Assembly: GCA_027039465.1 (NCBI GenBank)
Contig: JALWEA010000593.1
Coordinates: forward strand, 1 to 6,789
Source of the DNA: Calditrichia bacterium
GTDB lineage: Bacteria; Calditrichota; Calditrichia; Calditrichales; Calditrichaceae
Direction: 5' to 3'
DNA length: 6,789 nucleotides
The position numbers and the translations under genes were made by a program. This document shows positions 1 to 6,719 of this stretch, one piece after another; position 1 is the stretch's first letter; each line of letters starts with the position of its first letter. The notes beneath the pieces were generated by a model that made no database searches, was not told the origin of the DNA, and was given only the letters and a program-made list of their open reading frames with translations.

Positions 1-54
1 ATATTAATAGACAGTTTTGCATATTTTTTTAATTTAATCGTAACCAAATATTTT

Positions 55-61
55 GGAGAGG
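55..61 (+). promoter_or_regulatory. Ribosome binding site of the SNF2-family gene
   Basis: GGAGAGG lies 11 nt before a TTG codon at 73. It decides the start: the frame is open to the left edge of the window but holds no ATG, GTG or TTG upstream of 73, and the next in-frame ATG (172) would remove half of the conserved N-terminal SWIM-protein region. The spacing is slightly long but usable. The 54 nt before it are very AT-rich. I see no promoter there that I would defend. Confidence 0.7.
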
Positions 62-72
62 TAAAAGATAAA

Positions 73-3000
73 TTGCGGATCAATATTAAGGATTTGAAAG
101 ACCGCGTTCCGGATATCATTTTTAAACAAGGATTGGAGTATTACAAACAGGGACGCGTAAAAATAAAACAAATGGACAACATTTCCGTTCTGGCTACGGT
201 GCAGGGAACCTATCCCTATATTGTGCGCCTGACGGTTAACGATCAGTCGTTCGAATCGACCTGTACCTGCCCTTACAACTACACCTGCAAACATGTGGTT
301 GCGGTGGCTTTGAAAATTATTGAAGAGCAATCCATGCAGGAAGACGAATCCGGGCAGGGAGCACAGAATTGGCGCGAATATTTCGAAAAACTGATTGCCA
401 TTCAGAAAGTCGATAATGAATTTTCACAGGAAGTACGCTGGAAATTAATTTACATCATTCATATTGCCGAAAATTATTGGAACATCAAGCCGGTCAAGGT
501 TTACATGAAAAAAGACGGCACCTACGGTCGCATTCAGGAACCGTCATTCAATGAACTTTCCGGGCAAAACGTTTTTCGCACTTCCGGCGACCTGATAGCC
601 GTTTCCTATTTGGAACGATTGCAAACACAACAGTCTTCCGTCTATTTTCGCGGACGCCTGGAAACCAGTTATCTGGACTTCGGATTGGACGCCGGTCAAC
701 TCTTTCATCTGCTGAGAAAAAGCGAATTGCACATTAAAAACGAAGACGGTTCCATCGGCTCACGCATCCGTTTCGGGCGTAAACCCTGGCGTTTGGTATT
801 TAAGCTGACGAATGATGAAAATGATAACTATGAATTTCGTCCCTATTTTGTGCGCGACGAACAGGAAATTCCCATAAACCATGAAACAAAAATTTTAACG
901 GTCAATCCGATATGGTTTATCAAGGACAATAAACTCCATTATTGCGAATTTCCGTTTAGCTATGCCTACATTAAATCGTTTGTGGATGAAGACGTGCAGG
1001 TCTCGGTTTCCAAAGATGAGTATCAAAGTTTTATTTCGGAGTATTTGGCCAAGCTGCCGATCTTCCCGTTTGTCGAATTCCCGCCTGGAATCGAAGTTAC
1101 CGAGATTAGCACAATCACGAGCAAACGGCTCTATTTGGAAGAAATGGATGATCAATTGGTCGTCTCGTTCTCACTGATGTACGGCGATATTGAAATTTCA
1201 TTTAGCCATCCGAACGACCATTATTTGCATTACGACCAGAAAACGCGCAAGATTATTCGTGTTAAGCGTGATCGCGAGGCGGAGGCCGATTTGCGCGAGC
1301 AAATTTTGGCCACCGGGATTATCGAAGATACGCCCGGACTTTTTTACGCTCCTTTGGAAGAAGCCCTGGAATGGCTGTTTGACGGGTTGCCCGCATTGGC
1401 CGAACAAGGCTTTGAAGTTTTGGGTGAAGAAAAGCTGGTGCGTTTTAATGTGAATCGTGCTCCGGCTAGTTTCGGCGTCAATATTTCGTCCGAATCGGAT
1501 TGGTTCGATATCGAAGTTACGCTTTCGTTTGATGGGATTGATGTCACGCTGGAAGAACTTAAACGCGCTTTGCGCGCACAAAAGAAATTCGTGAAATTGC
1601 GCAACGGCAGCATTGCACGTCTGCCGCAAAAATTGATCGAGAAACTAAATTATATGCTGAACTTCGGCCGGGTTCAGGGAGATTCGTTACGCTTTGCCAA
1701 CCACCATTTGACCTTTATCGATCGCCTGTTGGCCGAGGCCGATAACAAACAAATGGACACATTGAGCGCGGAAAAGCTCAAAAGTTTGGACAAATTCGAT
1801 CAAATTAAAGATTACCCGCTTCCTGAAAATTTTAACGGAGAACTGCGTGATTATCAGAAGGCCGGTTACGATTGGCTGAATTTTTTGAAAGAATTTTCAT
1901 TTGGCGGCATTTTGGCGGATGACATGGGCCTGGGTAAAACGGTGCAGGCTTTGGCCTTATTACGCAATGAAATTAACGAAAAGCCCAGGCAGCCTAATTT
2001 GATCGTAGCTCCGACATCCGTTATTTTTAACTGGGTTCGTGAGATAGAACGGTTTACGCCTGACGTTAAATATTTGGTGCATTACGGAACACGACGTTCG
2101 CGCGATATCCGCAAGCTGCGCAGATACCCGTTGATATTAACCACTTACGGACATGTGCGTCGCGATATTGCCATGTTGAAAGAGATCGATTTCAATTATG
2201 CCATTTTGGACGAGTCGCAAAATATTAAGAATCCTTTATCGGAAACATCCAAAGCGGTTCGTTTGCTTAACGCGCGCAATCGTTTGGCCTTAACCGGAAC
2301 GCCGGTAGAGAACAACACCATGGACTTGTGGTCGCAATTTGCCTTTGTCAATCCAGGTTTGTTGGGAGATCAGGCATTCTTTAAAGAAAATTTCATGCGG
2401 CCTATTGAAAAAGAGCAGAATATGGAAGTGGCCGAATCGTTGCGCCGATTAATCTTTCCGTTTATTTTGCGCCGTACCAAAGAGGATGTGGCCAAAGAAT
2501 TGCCGCCGAAAGTGGAAAACATCATTTACTCGCCGATGTTGGAAGCCCAGCAAAAACTTTATGACAAGTGGCGGACGGCTTATCGGGATAGCATCCTGAA
2601 GGAAATTGAGAGTCAGGGTTTGAACAAATCCAAATTCAAAGTATTGGAAGGCCTGACGCGTCTGCGACAAATTGCCTGTCATCCCGAGTTGGTCGATCCG
2701 AAATTCATGGACAATGCCGGGAAATTTGATGCGTTGATGGAAATGATCGATGAAATTATTTCGGAAAAGCATAAGGTTTTGATCTTTAGCCAGTTTGTAA
2801 AAATGCTGCACATTATTCGTCGGAAATTGGAAGAAAAGGGCATCGGTTATTCCTATTTGGACGGTTCGACCAAAGATCGGCAGGAAGTTGTGGACAAATT
2901 TCAAAATGACGAGTCTATTCGAATCTTCCTGATCAGTTTGAAAGCAGGCGGCACGGGCCTGAATTTAACGGCGGCCGATTACGTAATTCATTACGATCCG

Positions 3001-3222
3001 TGGTGGAATCCGGCGGTGGAAATGCAGGCAACCGACCGTGCCTATCGCATCGGACAGACGCGCAAAGTTTTCGCCTACAAATTGATTTCCAAAGACAGTG
3101 TGGAAGAAAAAATCGTGCGCTTGCAGGAAAAGAAGAAGAGTTTGGTAAAAACATTGATTTCTACGGAAGAAGCATTCTTTAAGTCCCTGACAAAAGAAGA
3201 TATTCTGGAGCTGTTCGACTAA
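73..3222 (+). CDS. SWIM zinc-finger SNF2-family DNA-dependent ATPase/helicase
   Basis: Probable ATP-driven translocase on double-stranded DNA that remodels protein-DNA complexes in the cytoplasm; bacterial relatives are HepA/RapA-like and YwqA-like proteins, but the substrate of this subfamily is not established. The 1049-aa length is typical of the SWIM-bearing bacterial type. Domains in order: SWIM zinc finger with C64, C66, C72 and H74 (CxCx5CxH); a long middle region, of which about 440-550 resembles the bacterial SNF2-associated domain; then two RecA-like lobes. Lobe 1 shows motif I DDMGLGKT (616-623), Ia VAPTS (645-649), II DESQ (713-716) and III TGTP (741-744). The linker carries RLRQIACHP (863-871). 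Lobe 2 shows motif IV VLIFSQF (902-908), V KAGGTGLNL (957-965) and VI QATDRAYRIGQ (985-995). All catalytic motifs are intact, with no frameshift. TTG start chosen from the site at 55-61. Convergent with the barrel gene at 3314-3880; no co-transcribed partner is visible inside the window. Confidence 0.95.
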   Translation: MRINIKDLKDRVPDIIFKQGLEYYKQGRVKIKQMDNISVLATVQGTYPYIVRLTVNDQSFESTCTCPYNYTCKHVVAVALKIIEEQSMQEDESGQGAQNWREYFEKLIAIQKVDNEFSQEVRWKLIYIIHIAENYWNIKPVKVYMKKDGTYGRIQEPSFNELSGQNVFRTSGDLIAVSYLERLQTQQSSVYFRGRLETSYLDFGLDAGQLFHLLRKSELHIKNEDGSIGSRIRFGRKPWRLVFKLTNDENDNYEFRPYFVRDEQEIPINHETKILTVNPIWFIKDNKLHYCEFPFSYAYIKSFVDEDVQVSVSKDEYQSFISEYLAKLPIFPFVEFPPGIEVTEISTITSKRLYLEEMDDQLVVSFSLMYGDIEISFSHPNDHYLHYDQKTRKIIRVKRDREAEADLREQILATGIIEDTPGLFYAPLEEALEWLFDGLPALAEQGFEVLGEEKLVRFNVNRAPASFGVNISSESDWFDIEVTLSFDGIDVTLEELKRALRAQKKFVKLRNGSIARLPQKLIEKLNYMLNFGRVQGDSLRFANHHLTFIDRLLAEADNKQMDTLSAEKLKSLDKFDQIKDYPLPENFNGELRDYQKAGYDWLNFLKEFSFGGILADDMGLGKTVQALALLRNEINEKPRQPNLIVAPTSVIFNWVREIERFTPDVKYLVHYGTRRSRDIRKLRRYPLILTTYGHVRRDIAMLKEIDFNYAILDESQNIKNPLSETSKAVRLLNARNRLALTGTPVENNTMDLWSQFAFVNPGLLGDQAFFKENFMRPIEKEQNMEVAESLRRLIFPFILRRTKEDVAKELPPKVENIIYSPMLEAQQKLYDKWRTAYRDSILKEIESQGLNKSKFKVLEGLTRLRQIACHPELVDPKFMDNAGKFDALMEMIDEIISEKHKVLIFSQFVKMLHIIRRKLEEKGIGYSYLDGSTKDRQEVVDKFQNDESIRIFLISLKAGGTGLNLTAADYVIHYDPWWNPAVEMQATDRAYRIGQTRKVFAYKLISKDSVEEKIVRLQEKKKSLVKTLISTEEAFFKSLTKEDILELFD

Positions 3223-3261
3223 CCAATTGCTTGAGAAAAATTGAAATATTTGAGAATAAAA

Positions 3262-3294
3262 AAATCCCCCGTCCGTTGATCAGGCGGGGGATTT
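3262..3294. terminator. Intrinsic terminator shared by convergent genes
   Basis: A stem pairs 3262-3273 with 3283-3294 (AAATCCCCCG against CGGGGGATTT, continued by a G-T pair and a C-G pair) around a 9-nt loop. Read on the minus strand the GC-rich stem is followed by seven T (complement of A at 3258-3264), the classic form, so it should stop transcription from the beta-barrel gene. On the plus strand the hairpin starts 39 nt after the SNF2 stop but is followed only by ATTTACATTT, a weaker tail. It probably works in both directions, better on the minus strand. Confidence 0.85.
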
Positions 3295-3313
3295 ACATTT
3301 AAAAACGATTTGC

Positions 3314-3880
3314 TTATTTGCCGAGCAGATAATTTACGCCGACATTGATGCTGAAGACATCGTAATCGCCTAATTGGTAACGAATTTCTCCGAAGCCTTC
3401 CAAATTGTCCGAAACATTCATTTTGGCTCCGGCCAAGCCGAAGAAAACGATGTCGCTGCTGGAGCTGGATGAATTGGAGAGATAACCCGCATAATTATTA
3501 TGATAAGTTATTTTGAATCCATTACTGACAAAACCGAATCCGCCGCCCACATACGGTTGAAATTTAGAATCCATAGGCAGATTGTAGTGCATGAACGGGG
3601 CAATGGTAAATTCGGACAGCGAATACTCGATCGTATTGGGATCGCCGTAGGATTTTGACCAGTAGTTGAGTAAAGCGCCAAATGTAAATTCGGCATTATT
3701 AAGCTTGAAACTTCCGAATTCGGATTGTAAGCCAAAGCCGACCGTGTTGTCGACTCCGTTATTCGGCATTACATACCCGATGTGGGCACCAACACTTTTA
3801 AGCCCGAAATTAACCTGAGCCATAGCGGAAACGGATAAAAATGCGACCATCAAGGCCGTTACAAATAAGATTCTTCGCAT
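3314..3880 (-). CDS. Small outer-membrane beta-barrel protein
   Basis: Protein of 188 aa predicted to sit in the outer membrane; specific role unknown (structural, adhesive or a small channel are all possible). A signal peptide is clear: MRR, a hydrophobic core, then SAMA before Q22, giving a mature chain of about 167 aa, the size of an eight-stranded OmpX/OmpW/OprF-N-like barrel. Alternating polar and hydrophobic strands with aromatic girdles are visible, including PYVGGGFGF (109-117), typical of this barrel superfamily, and strands near 144-156, 160-170 and 175-186. The segment N136-D143 is a run of six serines flanked by N and D, likely a surface loop. The chain ends YLLGK, without the terminal aromatic residue preferred by many proteobacterial barrel proteins. 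The ATG at 3880 follows AGGAGG at a 4-nt gap. It appears monocistronic: convergent with the SNF2 gene and ended by the hairpin at 3262-3294. Confidence 0.85.
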   Translation of the reverse strand: MRRILFVTALMVAFLSVSAMAQVNFGLKSVGAHIGYVMPNNGVDNTVGFGLQSEFGSFKLNNAEFTFGALLNYWSKSYGDPNTIEYSLSEFTIAPFMHYNLPMDSKFQPYVGGGFGFVSNGFKITYHNNYAGYLSNSSSSSSDIVFFGLAGAKMNVSDNLEGFGEIRYQLGDYDVFSINVGVNYLLGK

Positions 3881-3884
3881 GAAG

Positions 3885-3890
3885 CCTCCT
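3885..3890 (-). promoter_or_regulatory. Ribosome binding site of the beta-barrel gene
   Basis: On the minus strand AGGAGG lies 4 nt before the ATG at 3880. It is close to ideal and is preceded by an A-run, consistent with a well-translated outer-membrane protein. Confidence 0.8.
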
Positions 3891-3920
3891 TTTTAATGAG
3901 TGAATTATTTAACATCCGCT

Positions 3921-3961
3921 AAGATACTTTATTGGAATTTAAATTGTTGTGATTCATATCA
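3921..3961 (-). promoter_or_regulatory. Possible activator-dependent promoter with Crp/FNR-type site
   Basis: TGAT-N4-ATCA at 3950-3961 matches the core of sites bound by Crp/FNR-superfamily regulators. On the minus strand TATCTT (3926 to 3921) can serve as a -10 element, placing a start of transcription near 3914. The centre of the site (3955.5) would then be at about -41.5, the class II activator position, and the -35 region (CAACAA) is poor, as expected for an activated promoter. The leader would be about 34 nt. The pieces are short and the -10 is only fair, so this remains a hypothesis. Confidence 0.3.
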
Positions 3962-3962
3962 T

Positions 3963-3980
3963 GTGCCAAACTTGGCTCAC
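3963..3980. repeat. Short palindrome next to the Crp/FNR-like site
   Basis: GTGCCAAACTTGGCTCAC contains GCCAA (3965-3969) and TTGGC (3972-3976) around two bases, with further GTG/CAC symmetry outside. It could be a second operator for the barrel gene. Its CCAA/ACTTGG core also resembles the outer ends of the palindromes in the array at 5747-6418, which may be chance. Confidence 0.3.
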
Positions 3981-4078
3981 GTTCGTCCTGCAAATACGAC
4001 AAAATAATTCCGGAACGAAGAATTAAGTAAACGGTTGCTCGGAAACTCCAAAGATCGGGCTTCAAAATCCGGTCAATT

Positions 4079-4101
4079 CCTTTTTCCTTTTTCCTTTTTC
4101 C
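4079..4101. repeat. Heptameric tandem repeat, TTTTTCC x3
   Basis: Three exact head-to-tail copies of TTTTTCC at 4081-4101, preceded by CC from a partial fourth. It lies in the 340-nt spacer between the nuclease stop and the barrel start, which otherwise holds no gene in either direction. The 7-nt period equals that of the arms of the large array, although the sequence differs. Confidence 0.8.
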
Positions 4102-4122
4102 TTAATTAACCTATCTGCCATT

Positions 4123-4171
4123 TACCCGATCAACAATTCACCAATGTCCAATCCCGATTCACTATTTTCGT
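4123..4171. repeat. Degenerate 7-nt periodic tract related to the large array
   Basis: Cut into sevens from 4123, the seven blocks are TACCCGA, TCAACAA, TTCACCA, ATGTCCA, ATCCCGA, TTCACTA and TTTTCGT. All have C at position 5 and the first six have A at position 7. Within it, CCAATGTCCAAT (4141-4152) is the exact reverse complement of ATTGGACATTGG, which is present in every full unit of the 5747-6418 array. It looks like a decayed relative of the same repeat family. Confidence 0.55.
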
Positions 4172-4202
4172 AATCTAAACACATTCTTGTTTTAAGCCCA
4201 AA

Positions 4203-4218
4203 TGCGGGCGTATCCGCA
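4203..4218 (-). terminator. Weak hairpin just after the nuclease gene
   Basis: On the minus strand TGCGG and CCGCA pair around a 6-nt loop, starting 2 nt past the TGA at 4221-4223. Only three T follow, so as an intrinsic terminator it is weak; it could instead stabilise the mRNA 3' end. No better terminator for the nuclease gene is visible in the spacer. Confidence 0.25.
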
Positions 4219-4220
4219 AC

Positions 4221-5630
4221 TCAGACCTGCAGCGTGTAGCGCTCGCCATATTTAACAATAGTGACTTTGTAATTCCGTTCTTCCAACAATTTTTTCAAGT
4301 TTGCCTGCGCATCCGGTTCGCCGTGCACTAGGAAAATCCGTTTGAGTCTCTTGAAATTCAAATGAGAAACATAGTCCAAAATTTCATTGTAGTCCGCATG
4401 GGCGCTAAACGCATTCATGGTAACCACTTCCGCTTTTAGTCGGTACATATCTCCCAAAATTTTTACTTCGGGCTGCTCTTCTTTTATTTTACGACCGAGC
4501 GTATTTTGAGCCATAAATCCAACAATCATAATCGTATTGTTGGGATTTTCAATGTTATGCGCCAGATGATGTAAAATGCGTCCGGCTTCGCACATGCCGC
4601 TTGATGAAATGATAATCGCCGGTTCCTTGAGATTATTTAGGCGTTTACTTTCTTCCACGCTGGTAACATAATGCAAATCGTCAAAACCGAATGGATTTTT
4701 GTGGTTTTCCAAAAAGGCATGGCGTGTTTCCTGATCGTAGCATTCCTGATGCACTTTGAAGATCGCCGTGGCGTTAACGGCCATGGGACTATCCACATAA
4801 ACCGGGATTTTTGGGATGCGGTTTTGCTGTCTTAACAGATGCAAATAATAAACCAATTCCTGCGTTCGTTCTACCGCGAAAGCGGGAATGATAATTTTAC
4901 CGCGCCGGCGAACGGTACGATTGACCACATCGGCCAATTTATCCATTACACGGTCGATCGGATCATGCAGACGGTGGCCGTAGGTGCTTTCCATAACCAA
5001 ATAATCCACGTCGGGAATAATCTCGGGGTCGCGCAAAATAGGCAGGTTTTTCCGCCCCAAATCTCCGCTGAAACCGATGCGCATTTCCTGACCGTTGCGT
5101 TTGATTTCCAATAAGGTGATTGCCGAGCCTAAAATATGACCGGCATCGTAAAAAGTTGCGCGAACGCCTTCGGCCACATAAAAGGGACGATGATAAGAAA
5201 TCGTAATAAAATATTGCAATGCTTCAACAACATCGCTTTCCACATAAAGTGGTTCTTTGTCAAAAGTTTCGCCGCGTTTAGCCGCTTTCTTTTTGAGATA
5301 TTCAATGTCTTTGGCCTGAATATGGGCGGAATCCATCATGATTAAACTAGCCAAATCTCTGGAAGCGGGTGTGGTGTAAATATTGGCGTTAAATCCTTTT
5401 TTTATCAAAACGGGAATTAAACCGCTGTGGTCAAAATGGGCGTGCGTTAAAATAGCTGCGGTGATTTTTGTGGCATCGAACGGCCAATAGTGATTCTTTT
5501 CTTCGGCTTCTTTGCGTTTGCCCTGAAAAGCACCGCAGTCTACCATGATTTGTTGATCACCGATTTGAAGGAAATGCTTGGAGCCGGTAACTTCTTCGGT
5601 TGCACCGTAAGAAAATAATTCTGCCTGCAT
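4221..5630 (-). CDS. Beta-CASP metallo-beta-lactamase-fold ribonuclease (YSH1/CPSF73-like)
   Basis: Predicted two-zinc nuclease of 469 aa, cytoplasmic, most likely an RNA endonuclease or processing enzyme like the bacterial TTHA0252 type; it is not RNase J in layout. Metal-site residues are all present: HAHFDH (H63, H65, D67, H68), H165 in DAGHILGS, D190 in FSGDLGR. Beta-CASP motif A is E214 (ESTYG), motif B H411 (FSAHAD) and motif C H436 (LVHGEP). The inserted beta-CASP domain covers roughly 220-380, with SSSGMCEAGR (342-351), and the RNA-specificity end segment follows. The ATG at 5630 is preferred because AAAGGAG stands 6 nt before it and the family N-terminus (MQAELFSYGATEEVTGS) begins there; an ATG at 5696 would add 22 residues with no family match. 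Transcribed alone: the repeat array lies upstream and a repeat-bearing spacer downstream. Physiological RNA substrates cannot be read from the sequence. Confidence 0.93.
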   Translation of the reverse strand: MQAELFSYGATEEVTGSKHFLQIGDQQIMVDCGAFQGKRKEAEEKNHYWPFDATKITAAILTHAHFDHSGLIPVLIKKGFNANIYTTPASRDLASLIMMDSAHIQAKDIEYLKKKAAKRGETFDKEPLYVESDVVEALQYFITISYHRPFYVAEGVRATFYDAGHILGSAITLLEIKRNGQEMRIGFSGDLGRKNLPILRDPEIIPDVDYLVMESTYGHRLHDPIDRVMDKLADVVNRTVRRRGKIIIPAFAVERTQELVYYLHLLRQQNRIPKIPVYVDSPMAVNATAIFKVHQECYDQETRHAFLENHKNPFGFDDLHYVTSVEESKRLNNLKEPAIIISSSGMCEAGRILHHLAHNIENPNNTIMIVGFMAQNTLGRKIKEEQPEVKILGDMYRLKAEVVTMNAFSAHADYNEILDYVSHLNFKRLKRIFLVHGEPDAQANLKKLLEERNYKVTIVKYGERYTLQV

Positions 5631-5636
5631 GATCTT

Positions 5637-5643
5637 CTCCTTT
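5637..5643 (-). promoter_or_regulatory. Ribosome binding site deciding the nuclease start
   Basis: AAAGGAG on the minus strand, 6 nt before the ATG at 5630. It supports this start over the in-frame ATG at 5696, which lies 22 codons upstream. The leader upstream is AT-rich (about 5641-5700) and probably contains the promoter, but no hexamer pair stands out. Confidence 0.75.
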
Positions 5644-5746
5644 ATTAACAGTTCGCAATAAAATGGAAAAGTACAAAGTTTAAAAATAGGATGCACGTTT
5701 TTTTGAGCGATGATGAAGATGTATAGCGGTAAGGAGTGAATGGTTA

Positions 5747-6418
5747 AGAGGTAAAATCTTTGGGATATTGAATTTCCAAGTTTTCCACTTCTTCTTAGGT
5801 TATACTTGGAACTTGATTATTGGACATTGGATATTGGTTATTCAGAAATCTCAATTTCCAATTTCCAACACGGAATTTCCAATTTCCAAGTTTTTCTACT
5901 TCTTCTCAGGTGATACTTGGATATTGGTTATTGGACATTGGATATTGGTTATTCATAAATCTCAATTTCCAATTTCCAACACGGAATGTCTAATTTCCAA
6001 GTTGGACGCATTTTCTCAGATGATACTTGGAAATTGGTTATTGGACATTGGATATTGGCTATTCAAAAATCTAAATTTCCAATTTCCAACACGGAATTTC
6101 CAATTTCAAAGTTGGACGCTTCTTCTCGGGTAATACTTGGACATTGGTTATTGGACATTGGATATTGGTTATTCTAAAATTTCAATTTCCAATAACCAAC
6201 ACGGAATGTCCAAGTCCCAAGTTTTCCACTTCTTCTCAGACAATACTTGGACATTGGTTATTGGACATTGGATATTGGTTATTCATAAATCTCAATTTCC
6301 AATTTCCAACACGGAATTTCCAATTTCCAAGTTGGCCGCTTTTTCACAGGTAATACTTGGAAATTGATTATTGGACATTGGATATTGGTTATTCAAAAAT
6401 ATTTCAATGATCAAGTAT
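5747..6418. repeat. Tandem array of 110-nt palindromic units built from heptamers
   Basis: Non-coding array filling the spacer between the small membrane protein gene and the nuclease gene. ATTGGACATTGG recurs at 5819, 5930, 6040, 6150, 6260 and 6370, that is at steps of 111, 110, 110, 110 and 110. Each full unit is an 87-nt imperfect palindrome beginning ACTTGG and normally ending CCAAG (5804-5890, 5915-6001, 6025-6111, 6135-6221, 6245-6331) plus a linker of 23 nt (24 in one case). Left arms are 7-nt blocks of the form NNATTGG; right arms are 7-nt blocks of CAATTTC type. Linkers come in two forms, TTTTCCACTTCTTCT-like (after 5780, 5890, 6221) and TTGGACGCTTCTTCT-like (after 6001, 6111, 6331). 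Both edges are shortened palindromes (5758-5780 and 6355-6416). The style recalls palindrome clusters such as BIMEs and the heptamer repeats of cyanobacteria; I do not recognise this family. Confidence 0.9.
6245..6332. repeat. Best-formed palindrome of the array
   Basis: Left arm 6245-6284 and right arm 6293-6332 flank an 8-nt loop. By hand alignment 28 of 40 positions are complementary, mismatches clustering at the two variable bases of each heptamer and in a central CAACACGG block of the right arm. A transcript of either strand could fold into a long hairpin. Shown as the representative of the five full units. Confidence 0.75.
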
Positions 6419-6435
6419 CCGTAAGCTCATAGTTA

Positions 6436-6714
6436 TCAGCTATTCCTAAGCAGGACCCAAATACCGAGCGCAATGAGTAAAATCGGCAGAAACGGGCCGA
6501 TTAAAGCAACGGGTAGTAAAATGATTCCCGCTAATCCGGCAAAAAGTCCCAATGGAATGGCAATGAGCGGCAGTAAAATCAAAGCAATGACCAAGCCGAG
6601 TAATTTTAAGGGCAAGGTCAGCATAAAGATGCCGACATGCAAAAAAACGGCTAAGACTTTTATAACGATCAAAGCCAAAACAACAAATAATAAAATTGAA
6701 ATCAGTGCTTCCAT
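6436..6714 (-). CDS. Small hydrophobic membrane protein, function unknown
   Basis: A 92-aa protein made almost entirely of L, I, V, A, G, F and P, predicted to lie in the inner membrane. Likely membrane segments are about 3-25, 29-53, 54-72 and 73-89; prolines P35, P49, P54, P68, P74 and P77 mark bends or short turns. Charged residues are few: E2, K19, K37 and R90. There is no signal peptidase site, catalytic motif or recognisable family. The ATG at 6714 follows GGGGAGG by 5 nt. The opposite strand is also open (6473-6748), but that frame has no ribosome binding site and reads as a Lys/Ser-rich shadow. The stop lies 17 nt from the array, so transcripts running past it would enter the palindromes. 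Comparable tiny hydrophobic proteins are common and mostly uncharacterised. Confidence 0.7.
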   Translation of the reverse strand: MEALISILLFVVLALIVIKVLAVFLHVGIFMLTLPLKLLGLVIALILLPLIAIPLGLFAGLAGIILLPVALIGPFLPILLIALGIWVLLRNS

Positions 6715-6719
6715 TCCAT

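Noticed and set aside
1198..1629. Minus-strand open frame of 143 aa inside the SNF2 gene
   Set aside because: It is antisense to a strongly conserved gene, with no ribosome binding site or recognisable domain; a codon-usage shadow.
2449..2904. Minus-strand open frame of 151 aa over the SNF2 motor domain
   Set aside because: It covers essential SNF2 helicase-core sequence on the opposite strand; its composition is that of a complementary shadow.
73..5630. Defence or remodelling system formed by the SNF2 ATPase and the beta-CASP nuclease
   Set aside because: The genes are on opposite strands, about 1 kb apart, with an outer-membrane protein gene and a terminator between them. Each is a common housekeeping-type family; nothing shows that they work together.
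5631..5696. Extension of the nuclease to the ATG at 5696
   Set aside because: The added 22 residues do not fit the family N-terminus, and a good ribosome binding site at 5637-5643 lies inside the extension, 6 nt before the ATG at 5630.
5768..6367. Long plus-strand open frames with repeated peptides such as GHWILVI
   Set aside because: The unit is 110 nt, not a multiple of 3, so the peptide changes frame from unit to unit; none has a ribosome binding site or a family match. The open frames follow from a repeat poor in stop codons.
5747..6418. CRISPR array
   Set aside because: There are no short identical repeats with unique spacers; both the palindromes and the linkers are repeated, the unit is 110 nt, and no cas genes are nearby.
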